Of a DNA stretch of 64,000 nucleotides, positions 52,324-61,282 are shown piece by piece (position 1 is the first letter of the stretch; every line of letters begins with the position of its first letter). Origin of the DNA: Lachnospiraceae bacterium. Lineage in GTDB: Bacteria > Bacillota > Clostridia > Lachnospirales > Lachnospiraceae. The notes under the pieces are model-generated. The model ran no database searches and was not told the origin of the DNA. It was given only the letters and a program-made list of their open reading frames with translations. The stretch lies in NCBI GenBank assembly GCA_016282915.1, contig JAEELW010000152.1:1-64000 (forward strand). Direction: 5' to 3'. Position numbers and translations under genes: made by a program.

Positions 52324-52352
52324 ATTATCGAACAGATGTTTGCAAATGTCAA
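52324..52352 (-). promoter_or_regulatory. Promoter of the Y-family polymerase
   Basis: Read on the minus strand: TTGACA (52352-52347), a 17-base spacer, GATAAT (52329-52324). About 33 bases from the start codon. A LexA box fills the spacer. Confidence 0.75.
52329..52342. promoter_or_regulatory. LexA/DinR SOS box
   Basis: CGAACAGATGTTTG matches the Gram-positive SOS consensus CGAACRNRYGTTYC at 13 of 14 positions. It lies inside the spacer of the polymerase promoter and overlaps the edge of the -10, the expected position for repression by LexA. Confidence 0.8.
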
Positions 52353-52360
52353 GTGGACGG

Positions 52361-52389
52361 TTGACGAAAACAGGATATTTTGTTAAAAT
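52361..52389 (+). promoter_or_regulatory. Sigma-A type promoter of the topoisomerase subunit gene
   Basis: TTGACG at 52361-52366, a 17-base spacer, TAAAAT at 52384-52389. Its -35 is 8 bases from the -35 of the divergent polymerase promoter. The resulting leader of about 150 bases includes a family A repeat fragment. Confidence 0.7.
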
Positions 52390-52410
52390 CCAAATGTTTG
52401 GCACTATATA

Positions 52411-52466
52411 ATGTTTGTAGAATTGCGGGAGCTGCAAAGCAGCGGAGCGATCCGTAAGCATCATAT
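52411..52466 (+). repeat. Family A repeat fragment in the topoisomerase gene leader
   Basis: Begins ATGTTTGTAG (the end of module 2) and continues as module 3 with GCTGC-AAA-GCAGC (52431-52443), GGAGCGATCCGTAAGCATCAT. Closing arms AATTGC/GCGATC pair imperfectly. Confidence 0.7.
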
Positions 52467-52545
52467 AAGTTGAAAACCCGATTGACTTCGATATCAGGAT
52501 AAAGCTGACGGGCCGAGACGGGATATCCGGCAGCGAGAGGAAAGC

Positions 52546-54798
52546 ATGGCACAGGAAGTATTGAACGAAAGAGTATTAAAGACCGAGTATTCGGAACTGA
52601 TGCAGAAAAGCTACATCGATTACGCCATGAGCGTGATCGTGTCCCGGGCGCTGCCGGATGTGCGTGACGGTCTGAAGCCGGTACAGCGCCGGGTGCTTTA
52701 TGATATGTATGAACTGGGCGTCCGTTATGACCGCCCTCACAGAAAGAGCGCGCGTATCGTCGGTGATACGATGGGTAAATATCATCCCCACGGCGATTCC
52801 TCGATCTATGACGCACTGGTAGTCATGACCCAGGATTTCAAGAAGGGCATCCCGCTGGTGGACGGACACGGCAACTTCGGAAACATCGAAGGCGACGGGG
52901 CTGCCGCGATGCGTTATACCGAGGCAAGGCTTGCCAGGATCTCGCAGGAAGGGATACTGGCGGATCTCGACAAGGATGTCGTGGATTTCATGCCTAATTT
53001 TGATGAGACGGAAAAAGAACCCACCGTGCTCCCGGCACGTTTTCCGAATCTGCTGGTGAACGGTTCCGAGGGTATCGCCGTAGGTATGGCGACAAAGATC
53101 CCCCCGCATAATACCGGCGAAGTGATCGATGCGACCATCGCCTATATCAGAAATGAGGGCATCACCACCGCCGAGCTCATGAAATATGTCAAAGGCCCGG
53201 ATTTTCCTACGGGCGGCATCGTTATCAACAAGGATGAACTGGAGTCCATTTACGAAAGCGGCTCCGGGAAGATCAAGCTGCGCGGACGCGTTGAAGTGGA
53301 ACAGGGAAAGGGCGGCCGCCTGCTCCTTGTGATCAAAGAGATCCCCTATACCATGATCGGGCAGGGCATCGCGCGTTTTCTTCAGGATGTGGCAGCCCTT
53401 GCGGAAAGCCGCAAGACCACGGATGTGGTGGATATCTCGAACCAGTCTTCGAAAGAGGGCATACGTATCGTGATCGAGCTGAAAAAGGATACGGACGTGG
53501 AGAATTTCACGAACATGCTCTATAAAAAGACACGTCTCGAAGATTCCTTCGGCGTGAACATGCTGGCGATCGCCGACGGCCGTCCGGAGACCATGGGGCT
53601 TAAGGAGATCCTGAAGCATAATGTGGCATTCCAGTTTGAACTGAACCGGAGAAAATATACCAACCTTCTTGCGAAAGAAAGGGAAAAGAAGGAAGTGCAG
53701 GAAGGCCTGATCAAGGCCTGCAACGTGATCGACCTGATCATCGAGATCCTGCGCGGATCCAAGGACCGTCCCCAGGCCAAGGCCTGTCTTGTGGAAGGTA
53801 TCACGGACGGGATACAGTTCAAGAGCAAACAGTCCCAGATCATGGCGGGCATGCTTCACTTTACCGAGCGTCAGGCCGATGCGATCCTGGAGCTGCGTCT
53901 GTACAGGCTGATCGGTCTCGAGATCGAAGCGCTCAAGCGCGAGTATGAAGAGACGACAGCCAATATCTACCGTTATGAGGATATCCTGGACCGCCGGGAG
54001 AGCATGGCGACGGTCATCATCAACGATCTGCAGGCCTTAAAGAAAACCTACGCGGTAGAAAGAAAGACTTCCATCGAAAATGCCGAGGATGCGGTATATG
54101 AAGAGAAGAAGGTCGAAGAGATGGACGTGATCTTTCTCATGGACCGTTTCGGCTATTGCAAGACCATCGATCCCGCTACGCTGGAGCGTAACCGCGAGGC
54201 CGTGGAGAGCGAGAATGCCTGGATCGTGGAATGCAAAAACACCGGGAAGCTCTGCGCCTTCAGCGATAAGGGCAATCTCCATACGCTGCGGGTATCCGAT
54301 CTGCCGCACGGGCGTTTCCGCGATAAGGGCGTTCCGCTGGATAATGTGAGCGCTTTCGACTCACAGCAGGAGCGTATCATCAATGTCATCAGTCAGGAAG
54401 GCATCAGTCTTCTGCGCCTGCTCTTCGTAACAAAGCAGGGTATGCTCAAATACGTGAACGGCGATGAATTCGACGTGGCAAAGCGTATGGTGGCGGCAAC
54501 GAAGCTTGCCGACGGTGACGAACTGGTGGCGGCCGAGATCCTTTACGACCAGTCCTGGCTTGCGATGTTTACCCATAACGGCATGCTCCTGAAGATGGAC
54601 GCGGAAGAAGTGCCTTTAAAGAAAAAGGCGGCGGTCGGCGTGCGCGGGATCAGGCTTTCGAAAGGCGACTATGTGGAAATGGCCGTTGTCGGCAGCGCGC
54701 ACAGTGAACGCCATCTGGTGGAATTCAACGACAAAAAGATCGACCTTGCTCTGATCCGTTCGCAGAAACGTGACGCCAAGGGCACGCGTCTGAAATGA
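52546..54798 (+). CDS. Type IIA topoisomerase subunit A (GyrA/ParC-like)
   Basis: 750 aa. Cleavage-religation subunit with the catalytic Tyr in Ala-Ala-Met-Arg-Tyr-Thr-Glu-Ala-Arg and a quinolone-pocket region [10 protein letters not shown] (susceptible-type Ser and Asp). The C-terminal region has beta-pinwheel blades, e.g. [11 protein letters not shown]. No GyrA-box (Gln-Arg-Arg-Gly-Gly-Lys-Gly) is visible, so it is more ParC-like or a divergent GyrA. No subunit B gene is nearby. AGAGGAAAG precedes ATG. Confidence 0.85.
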   Translation: MAQEVLNERVLKTEYSELMQKSYIDYAMSVIVSRALPDVRDGLKPVQRRVLYDMYELGVRYDRPHRKSARIVGDTMGKYHPHGDSSIYDALVVMTQDFKKGIPLVDGHGNFGNIEGDGAAAMRYTEARLARISQEGILADLDKDVVDFMPNFDETEKEPTVLPARFPNLLVNGSEGIAVGMATKIPPHNTGEVIDATIAYIRNEGITTAELMKYVKGPDFPTGGIVINKDELESIYESGSGKIKLRGRVEVEQGKGGRLLLVIKEIPYTMIGQGIARFLQDVAALAESRKTTDVVDISNQSSKEGIRIVIELKKDTDVENFTNMLYKKTRLEDSFGVNMLAIADGRPETMGLKEILKHNVAFQFELNRRKYTNLLAKEREKKEVQEGLIKACNVIDLIIEILRGSKDRPQAKACLVEGITDGIQFKSKQSQIMAGMLHFTERQADAILELRLYRLIGLEIEALKREYEETTANIYRYEDILDRRESMATVIINDLQALKKTYAVERKTSIENAEDAVYEEKKVEEMDVIFLMDRFGYCKTIDPATLERNREAVESENAWIVECKNTGKLCAFSDKGNLHTLRVSDLPHGRFRDKGVPLDNVSAFDSQQERIINVISQEGISLLRLLFVTKQGMLKYVNGDEFDVAKRMVAATKLADGDELVAAEILYDQSWLAMFTHNGMLLKMDAEEVPLKKKAAVGVRGIRLSKGDYVEMAVVGSAHSERHLVEFNDKKIDLALIRSQKRDAKGTRLK

Positions 54799-54802
54799 TA
54801 AA

Positions 54803-55363
54803 ATGCTGAGAGTGATCGCGGGCAGCGCCCGTTCCCTGCAATTAAAAACCGTGGAAGGCCTTACGACCCGTCCCACAACGGACCGGATCAAAGAGACCCT
54901 CTTCAATGTGCTCCAGACCGAAGTGCCAGGATCGGTTTTTGTGGATCTGTTTTCGGGCAGCGGTGCCATCGGGATCGAGGCGCTCAGCCGCGGTGCCGAA
55001 AAAACATATTTTTTCGAGACGGACAAGAATGCCGTTGCCTGTATCGAATACAACCTGAAGCATACCCGCCTTTTTGAGAAGGCATCGGTATTCCGGCAGG
55101 ATGCGGTGACGGCCCTGCGTTACGGAGTGCGGGAGGCGGTCGATATCGTTTTTGCCGATCCGCCTTACGGACAGGGCTTTGACGAACAGCTACTTGCCGT
55201 TGCCGCGGACAGCCGCGCCGTTACGGAAGACACGATCATCGTGATCGAAGAAAGCCTGGAGCGCGACTTTTCCTATGCCACAGCACTGGGATTTGACATT
55301 TTTAAGGAAAAAGTCTATAAAACAAATAAGCACGTTTTTCTGAGAAGGAGAGAATCCGAATGA
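54803..55363 (+). CDS. rsmD: 16S rRNA guanine-966 N2-methyltransferase
   Basis: 186 aa SAM-dependent methyltransferase. The SAM-binding [13 protein letters not shown] motif and the catalytic Asp-Pro-Pro-Tyr are present; N-terminal Arg-Val-Ile-Ala-Gly is typical of RsmD. It starts 4 bases after the topoisomerase stop, with a weak ribosome binding site, and overlaps coaD by 4 bases, the common rsmD-coaD pair. Confidence 0.95.
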   Translation: MLRVIAGSARSLQLKTVEGLTTRPTTDRIKETLFNVLQTEVPGSVFVDLFSGSGAIGIEALSRGAEKTYFFETDKNAVACIEYNLKHTRLFEKASVFRQDAVTALRYGVREAVDIVFADPPYGQGFDEQLLAVAADSRAVTEDTIIVIEESLERDFSYATALGFDIFKEKVYKTNKHVFLRRRESE

Positions 55364-55872
55364 AAAATGCGGTATATCCGGGCAGTTTTGATCCCATGAC
55401 CCTGGGTCATCTGGATGTGATCGAACGGGCCGCAAAGATGTTTGATACGCTTACGGTCTCGGTTCTGAACAATAAAGCGAAGTCTCCATTGTTTTCTGTG
55501 GAGGAACGTGTTAATATATTGCAGGAAGCTACAGCACATCTGGATAATGTAAAAGTAGACAGTTTTTCGGGTCTGCTGATCGACTATTGTAAGAAACTCG
55601 GCGTACACGTTGTGATCCGCGGCCTGCGCGCGATCACGGACTTTGAATACGAGCTGCAGGTGGCACAGACAAACCGTAAGCTTTCCAACGGAGATGTAGA
55701 TACGCTTTTCCTGACGACCAGTCTGGAATATGCTTACCTTTCTTCATCCTCCGTCAAAGAGATCGCCTGTTTCGGCGGTGATATACGGCAGTGCGTGCCG
55801 GCTTTTCTGGTACAGAAGGTCTACGATAAATTTGGCATAACAGCGTTTAAACAGGAGCAGCAGAACACGTAA
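55360..55872 (+). CDS. coaD: Phosphopantetheine adenylyltransferase
   Basis: 170 aa enzyme of coenzyme A synthesis (ATP + 4'-phosphopantetheine to dephospho-CoA). N-terminal [12 protein letters not shown] nucleotidyltransferase motif and C-terminal Ser-Ser-Ser-Val-Lys-Glu-Ile motif are intact. Start overlaps the rsmD stop; AGAAGGAGAG precedes it. Confidence 0.97.
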   Translation: MKNAVYPGSFDPMTLGHLDVIERAAKMFDTLTVSVLNNKAKSPLFSVEERVNILQEATAHLDNVKVDSFSGLLIDYCKKLGVHVVIRGLRAITDFEYELQVAQTNRKLSNGDVDTLFLTTSLEYAYLSSSSVKEIACFGGDIRQCVPAFLVQKVYDKFGITAFKQEQQNT

Positions 55873-55887
55873 AGGAGACACTCAGGC

Positions 55888-56526
55888 ATGGCAAGAACAA
55901 ACAGCCAGATCGAAAGCACGATCGAGCAGATGCAGGAACTGATCGAACGGAGCAAACCCGTTTTTCTTTCCAGCACAAAGATTGCGGTAGACCGGGAAGA
56001 AATGGAGGAACTGATCAAACAGCTCCGCACCAATATGCCGGAGGAGATCGAACGCTACCGCAAGGTGATCTCCAATAAAGAGGCGATCGAACGCAGCGCA
56101 AAGGAAGAAGCGGAACGCATGCTCACCCAGGTGAAGCAGCAGGCCAACGAGATCCTTTCGGAGACCGAGATCATGAGCCGGGCGCAGAAGCAGGCCGATG
56201 ACATCGTAGCTGCCGCGGCGGCGGAAGCGGATCATATCATTGCCGATGCGCAGTATCAATGTGACCAGTACATGGCGGGCGCACAGAAATACTTGAATGA
56301 CATGCTTCAGAATCTGAACGGCATGATCTATGACTGTGTCGACAGTACCACCAGAAATACAAATAAATTCCTTGAGTATCTGAACAATCTGGGACAGACC
56401 GTGCAGGACAACTTAAACGAGCTGAACGCACAGCCGGAAGCCGAGACGGAAGCTCCGATCGAACAGCCGGCAGAGCCTCCCAGCATCTTTGAACAGCCGT
56501 TGGATGAAAACGGAGAAGCAATGTGA
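55888..56526 (+). CDS. Coiled-coil protein of unknown function after coaD
   Basis: 212 aa, soluble, mostly long helices rich in Glu, Gln and Ala (about 5-135), resembling DivIVA or ATP-synthase b-subunit coiled coils, then a Glu/Pro-rich tail. No membrane segment or catalytic motif. AAAGGAGACA precedes ATG. Its stop overlaps the GTG of the next gene. I cannot name a function. Confidence 0.75.
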   Translation: MARTNSQIESTIEQMQELIERSKPVFLSSTKIAVDREEMEELIKQLRTNMPEEIERYRKVISNKEAIERSAKEEAERMLTQVKQQANEILSETEIMSRAQKQADDIVAAAAAEADHIIADAQYQCDQYMAGAQKYLNDMLQNLNGMIYDCVDSTTRNTNKFLEYLNNLGQTVQDNLNELNAQPEAETEAPIEQPAEPPSIFEQPLDENGEAM

Positions 56527-57116
56527 AAAAGAAGATTCAGAAAGGCGAGATCGGATATTGGAAAAGTCGGAGGAAGCGGGAGTGGATCAAAACGCTCCTG
56601 CTTTTTTTGACATCCTTTCTGATGCTCATCACGGGTATGCTCGTGGCAAAACATATGAATCCCGATATCAGCTGGTCGGACAGCCGGAAAAATCTTCTGA
56701 CGGTCGCGGCCGTTCTGGGCGTGCTGCCGGCATCCCGCTGCATGATCAGCGCGATCATGTTTACGAGAGCCTGTAAGCACAGCTGTCCGCAGGAGCTTTA
56801 CGAAAGACTTAAAGTTTTTGAAGAAAAACTGCTTCTCGCGTTTGAGATCTGCCTTACCGCGGAAAAAGGGACCTATCCCCTGCATGCGGTGCTCTGCTGT
56901 GACGGAGAGATCCTGGGCCTCCTGGACGGGGATGCCTCAGCGGCGAAACAGGGCGAAGAGCATCTGAAACAGATGCTGATCAAAGACGGAAAAAAGAATG
57001 TAACGGTAAAGCTCTATACCGACAGTGATGCTTTTATCGCACGTATGGAAAGAGCCGGAGAAGCCGGAGAAAACGGTCAGGCTCTGCTTGAGCTTTTGTA
57101 CCAGATCTCATTATAA
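56523..57116 (+). CDS. Two-helix membrane protein of unknown function
   Basis: 197 aa with GTG start overlapping the previous stop. A basic N-terminus, two membrane helices (about 23-41 and 57-78), then a cytoplasmic-type domain of about 110 residues with several cysteines. No family recognised. Likely co-translated with the coiled-coil protein upstream. Confidence 0.7.
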   Translation: MKKKIQKGEIGYWKSRRKREWIKTLLLFLTSFLMLITGMLVAKHMNPDISWSDSRKNLLTVAAVLGVLPASRCMISAIMFTRACKHSCPQELYERLKVFEEKLLLAFEICLTAEKGTYPLHAVLCCDGEILGLLDGDASAAKQGEEHLKQMLIKDGKKNVTVKLYTDSDAFIARMERAGEAGENGQALLELLYQISL

Positions 57117-57120
57117 AGTC

Positions 57121-58059
57121 ATGAAGGAGCTTTTGATCGAAAAAAAAGACGCGGGACAGCGCCTGGACAAATATCTGCGCAAGTACCTGAAAAATGCGCC
57201 GTCTTCCTTCCTCTACCGCATGCTACGGAAAAAGAACATCATTCTCAACGATTCCCGGGTCGAAGGAAAAGAGCTGCTTTCCGAGGGAGATACGGTAAAG
57301 ATCTATTTTTCCGAGGAAACGCTGGCACATTTCTGCGGCGCTGAAGAAGCCGGAACGAAAAGACAGTTTCCCCCGATCGAAGTGATCTATGAGGACGCGG
57401 ACATACTGATCGCCGATAAACCCTCCGGGCTTCTTTCACAGGGGGATAAAAGCGGTGAAACGTCCTTAAACGACTGGCTCCGGGAATACTGCCGCAGGAA
57501 AGGGAATACTACGGAAACCTTCCGGCCGACGGTCTGTAACCGCCTGGACCGGAACACCTCGGGGCTGGTGCTCTGCGCGAAGACCTATGCCGGCAGCCGT
57601 TTTCTTTCGGAACAGATCGGCGGTCATGAACTGGGAAAATACTACCGGGCGCTGGTGGAGGGCGAACTCCGCGGGGAAGGGACGCTTCGCGGAATCTGGT
57701 ATAAAGATGAAGCCGCCAACCGGGTGCGGATCGAAAAAATCCCGGACGAAGATCACGGGAAAGCGGAAAACGGCGGCCGCTATGTCGAGACCCGTTACCG
57801 TGTGATACGGAGCGGAACGCGATACAGCCTTGTCGAGCTGAGGCTGATGACCGGGCGTTCCCATCAGATCCGTGCGCATATGGCGTCGATCGGTCATCCG
57901 CTGGCGGGAGACCTGAAATACGGCGGACATCCCTGCGGAAAAGAAAAAAGCCAGTTCCTGCAGGCGTTTCGCATCGTTTTTCCGAAGATCACGGGAGATT
58001 TTGCACATCTTTCCGAAAAATGCTTTGAAACGGCAATGCTGCCGGAGTTTGACATCTAG
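57121..58059 (+). CDS. RluC/RluD-type pseudouridine synthase
   Basis: 312 aa from ATG 57121. S4 RNA-binding domain (about 1-65) and a PseudoU synthase domain with the catalytic Arg-Leu-Asp-Arg-Asn-Thr-Ser-Gly-Leu motif and Gly-Arg-Ser-His-Gln-Ile-Arg-Ala-His. The family modifies uridines in 23S rRNA. The start lacks a strong ribosome binding site and lies 4 bases after the upstream stop, so coupling is likely. Which uridine it modifies cannot be told. Confidence 0.9.
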   Translation: MKELLIEKKDAGQRLDKYLRKYLKNAPSSFLYRMLRKKNIILNDSRVEGKELLSEGDTVKIYFSEETLAHFCGAEEAGTKRQFPPIEVIYEDADILIADKPSGLLSQGDKSGETSLNDWLREYCRRKGNTTETFRPTVCNRLDRNTSGLVLCAKTYAGSRFLSEQIGGHELGKYYRALVEGELRGEGTLRGIWYKDEAANRVRIEKIPDEDHGKAENGGRYVETRYRVIRSGTRYSLVELRLMTGRSHQIRAHMASIGHPLAGDLKYGGHPCGKEKSQFLQAFRIVFPKITGDFAHLSEKCFETAMLPEFDI

Positions 58060-58077
58060 TTATATTTCCTGTATGAT
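58049..58077 (+). promoter_or_regulatory. Sigma-A type promoter of the propeller/TPR gene pair
   Basis: TTGACA at 58049-58054, an exact 17-base spacer and TATGAT at 58072-58077. It overlaps the end of the pseudouridine synthase gene. Confidence 0.8.
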
Positions 58078-58116
58078 TTTCGGGTATTATTCTGTAATCC
58101 GTTTTGGGGAGCATAC

Positions 58117-59643
58117 ATGGATCCTGAGGAGATCAGCGGGCAGGAGAACGCATTGTCTTCTGCCGATACAAAAGAAGAAGCCGCTGTAAGCGGTGAAAAA
58201 AAGGACGATACGGCTGCGGAGACCACGCAGCTTTTTGAAGAACCCGCGGAAAATGCTGCCGTTGCAGATACTGCACTGCAGCTGTCCGAAGAGCCCGGAA
58301 GCAGCGCTCCGGCGGAGGATAACGCAGCCGGCGTAAGTATGCAGGAAGAGGTATCTTCAGGTACCGCGCAGCTTTTTGAAGAACCCGCAGGAACTGCCGC
58401 CGGTGCTGATACTGCACTGCAGTTGTCCGAAGAGCCCGGCGACGGAAGCGCCCCCTCCAAAAAAGGGCGCTATTATAAGATCGCCGGGATCCTCCTGAGT
58501 TTTGCGGCGGTCCTGATCCTTCTGATCAGCCTGATCGTTATCATGAAAGCGGATCAGGTCAGGGAACACTATACGGGCCCGGCATGGTATGATGAATATA
58601 CCCGCAGTGAGCTTACGCTTTCCGGAAACAATGCCTTCCCGGAAAGTCTTGTCACAAAAGACAGCGCCATCGCGGAACGTTTTTCCTACGGAAACCGGGA
58701 TGAACTTTATGCAATGGATGCGGCCGCATGCGAAGATTCTTCCTATTACTATTTTGCGGATCCGACGGATAAAGGCAGTCTCTGCCGCATTTCCAAAAAG
58801 GATATGAGCAGAAAAACGAAACTTTGCGGGATTTCTGCTGAAAATCTGAACATTCTTTCGGGGAAGATCTATTTTATCAATCATTTCACGGCCGGCGGCG
58901 ACAGTGCCGGGATCTACAGCATATCCAGAGACGGCAGCGGACTCAAGCAGCTCCTGGAAGGCAGCTTTTATTCACTGCGTATGGTAAACGACTGGCTTTA
59001 TTATATCGGCGGCGAGGACGGGAGCATACGCCGTATGAATATCCACGGTCTCAGCGAGGAGATCCTCTGTAATGAGGATTGCAACGATCTGTGGGTCGCG
59101 GGAAACGAGATCTATTATATCAGCCAGGACAGGGAAAGAGCTGTGAGCGAACGGATGGTGATCTGTGCGATGAGCGTGGACGGGAAAGGCCGCAGAGAAC
59201 TTGTGTCGCGCGGCTATTACAACTCTCTGAGCTTTCATGAGGGGATACTGTATTATTCCGTATACAACAGCGGTTACGGCTGGATCGATACTGCCTGGAA
59301 GGAAGAAGAGCCGGCGGAAGGTGAGCAGCCGGTTCAAAACGTCCAGGCACAGCCGCCACATGAGGGCTTTGTGGAGCTTAGGGGACTGTATTCACCCGTG
59401 GTATATCATGGCGGGGATCTCTGGTTTGTTGACCGTTCCGATATGCGCTCGCTTTCCGTGTATACACCGGAGAGCGGCCGGCTCCGTCATTATGAAAGTG
59501 AAAATGTGAGCAGTTTCTATCTGATGAGAGATCTGATCGTTGTCCGCTGGCTGAAGGACGGTACAAAGCCTCTGGTGAGCGTGAACCGTCTGAATACCGG
59601 TGAGATGATCGATCTTTTCGGCAGTACAACGGAGGATCAGTGA
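58117..59643 (+). CDS. DUF5050-like beta-propeller membrane protein
   Basis: 508 aa. The first ~115 residues are an acidic cytoplasmic-type region holding an internal duplication (Gln-Leu-Phe-Glu-Glu-Pro-Ala ... Asp-Thr-Ala-Leu-Gln-Leu-Ser-Glu-Glu-Pro-Gly occurs twice, 47 codons apart). One membrane helix follows at about 122-148. The rest is an external beta-propeller-like domain with repeats such as Leu-Tyr-Tyr-Ile-Gly-Gly and Ile-Tyr-Tyr-Ile-Ser, in DUF5050 style. Paired with the next gene, 0 bases apart. Function unknown; no ligand-binding motif is apparent. Confidence 0.7.
   Translation: MDPEEISGQENALSSADTKEEAAVSGEKKDDTAAETTQLFEEPAENAAVADTALQLSEEPGSSAPAEDNAAGVSMQEEVSSGTAQLFEEPAGTAAGADTALQLSEEPGDGSAPSKKGRYYKIAGILLSFAAVLILLISLIVIMKADQVREHYTGPAWYDEYTRSELTLSGNNAFPESLVTKDSAIAERFSYGNRDELYAMDAAACEDSSYYYFADPTDKGSLCRISKKDMSRKTKLCGISAENLNILSGKIYFINHFTAGGDSAGIYSISRDGSGLKQLLEGSFYSLRMVNDWLYYIGGEDGSIRRMNIHGLSEEILCNEDCNDLWVAGNEIYYISQDRERAVSERMVICAMSVDGKGRRELVSRGYYNSLSFHEGILYYSVYNSGYGWIDTAWKEEEPAEGEQPVQNVQAQPPHEGFVELRGLYSPVVYHGGDLWFVDRSDMRSLSVYTPESGRLRHYESENVSSFYLMRDLIVVRWLKDGTKPLVSVNRLNTGEMIDLFGSTTEDQ
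58227..58440 (+). repeat. In-frame tandem duplication within the propeller protein gene
   Basis: GCAGCTTTTTGAAGAACCCG occurs at 58227 and again at 58368, 141 bases (47 codons) apart, followed in both units by a similar ACTGCACTGCAG and CCGAAGAGCCCGG. The DNA copies are still close, which suggests a recent duplication. Confidence 0.8.
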
Positions 59644-61155
59644 ATGAAGGTTCAGGGCCGTGGATTGTTTTATGCAGGTACGATGCTGTTTCTGACCTCT
59701 GTGGCGGCAGGAGGAGCGGCAGCTTATGTATATACGGGAGTACCGGCTCGTACGGCAAGGCTTCTCGGTTCGGCAAACGAGGCGCTGAATACCGGAAAGA
59801 TCGACGAAGCGGGAACTCTGTACCGTTATATCCTTTCTCTGGACGGGGACAATATCGAGGCACTGGAGGGCATGATGCAGGTCTGTGCGCTCCGGGACGA
59901 ACGCCCGGAATTGTATGCCTGTGCCGGGCGTTTCCTCGAACTGAACCTGGCAACAGATGCGGCGTCGTCCGAGAAGAACCGTAAGATCCGTGAAACACTC
60001 ACCCTTATGCACGGAGAGGAGCAGCTCAGGGAAGCGGCAGAGACTTATTACAGCGGTAATGCGGACAAAGCTGCGGAAATGCTGCTCGAACTGCCGGAAA
60101 GCCTGAGCGGTGAGGATGTGAACGGGATACGGTCTTCGGCGGCCCTGACACAGGCAAGGGAGGCCTGGCTTAAGCATGATCTGGCGGCGGCATATGAGCA
60201 TCTCTGCTTTGCGGATGACAATGTTCCGTTCAACGGGGAAGAAAAGGAACGTCTGGTGATCATCGGACGTGAACATATGCTGGAATGCATAAAGCGGCAG
60301 GAATATGATGAAGCACTGGAAGTGGCCGCTGCCGTAAAGGAACGCTGCGGAAGAGATGCGCTCTCGGATCTGCGCAGCCGCTGCACCACTATAAAAAATG
60401 CATCGGCGGCCATCGACAAAAAACTGGAGCAGCTGTCCGAGCTGATCGCGGCAGATGATATCGACGGGATCACGGATTATCTTCAGGATAAAAATCTCAA
60501 GAATAATCTGAAACAGCTGAAGGGTGTGTACTATTCTCCCGAACTGCGCGGCGGGAACGGAACGGGCATCGCGATCTACCGCGTATCAAACCGTAGTTTT
60601 GTATACAGCGGCAGTATGAAGGACGGGAAGCGCGAAGGAGACGCATTGTGGCTGTATTCGGACGGAGACGGGAAGCTCTGCCTCTACCGTTTGAACTGGG
60701 TGAACGATCTGCCCGAAGGGGAAGGAACGCGTGACCAGTACAGTACGCTGGTCAACCGCGGCGAAGGCGGACAGGAACTGGACCGCAGCGTTACGCACGA
60801 GACGGACAGCTTCACGCTGAAAGGCGGTGTGATGTGCGGTGCTTATCAGATGAAGAGCGAAGTCCTGATCGAATATCCTTATTCCTATGGTATCGATTAC
60901 ACGCTGTCCGACGGCTACTGCCCGCAGATCCTGCCGGGAGAATATCCCGAGCTGATCGATTATTATCTGAACTATCCCTGTGCGCTTTCCGGCTGGACGG
61001 AGGCAGAAGCCTGGGATCCCTTCTATGAAGAAAACTACACAACGACGATCTGGTACGTATGGAGTCCTTCCCGCTGGACCGTGGAAGGGGTGGAGGTACA
61101 GCCGGACAGTGCCGAAAACCGCCTGCGTACACTTTCTTTCAAAAATATGAAATGA
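59644..61155 (+). CDS. TPR and MORN-like repeat protein with membrane anchor
   Basis: 503 aa. An N-terminal membrane anchor or uncleaved signal (about 8-28), a TPR-like helical region (about 40-285; Ala-Leu-Asn-Thr-Gly-Lys-Ile-Asp-Glu-Ala-Gly-Thr-Leu-Tyr), then MORN-like elements (Tyr-Ser-Gly-Ser-Met-Lys-Asp-Gly-Lys-Arg-Glu-Gly-Asp-Ala) near 320. No enzymatic motif. It begins directly at the propeller gene's stop with GGAGGATC upstream. Pairing with a propeller protein suggests an envelope complex, which is inference. Confidence 0.7.
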   Translation: MKVQGRGLFYAGTMLFLTSVAAGGAAAYVYTGVPARTARLLGSANEALNTGKIDEAGTLYRYILSLDGDNIEALEGMMQVCALRDERPELYACAGRFLELNLATDAASSEKNRKIRETLTLMHGEEQLREAAETYYSGNADKAAEMLLELPESLSGEDVNGIRSSAALTQAREAWLKHDLAAAYEHLCFADDNVPFNGEEKERLVIIGREHMLECIKRQEYDEALEVAAAVKERCGRDALSDLRSRCTTIKNASAAIDKKLEQLSELIAADDIDGITDYLQDKNLKNNLKQLKGVYYSPELRGGNGTGIAIYRVSNRSFVYSGSMKDGKREGDALWLYSDGDGKLCLYRLNWVNDLPEGEGTRDQYSTLVNRGEGGQELDRSVTHETDSFTLKGGVMCGAYQMKSEVLIEYPYSYGIDYTLSDGYCPQILPGEYPELIDYYLNYPCALSGWTEAEAWDPFYEENYTTTIWYVWSPSRWTVEGVEVQPDSAENRLRTLSFKNMK

Positions 61156-61159
61156 CGGC

Positions 61160-61188
61160 TTGCTTTTTACCGCGGCGCGTGGTAAAAT
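61160..61188 (+). promoter_or_regulatory. Sigma-A type promoter of rpsB-tsf
   Basis: TTGCTT at 61160-61165, a 17-base spacer, TAAAAT at 61183-61188. The hairpin TTTACCGCG/CGTGGTAAA (61166-61186) fills the spacer and extends into the -10, so read-through from upstream would fold there. The leader to rpsB is about 88 bases. Confidence 0.65.
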
Positions 61189-61282
61189 CTTGCCGTTGCA
61201 CAAAATGAGCACGCACACGTACCGTTATGGTGGCAGAGATGCTTTTGTGTGCGGAAGAACAACCTTACGCAGGTAAGAAAAA

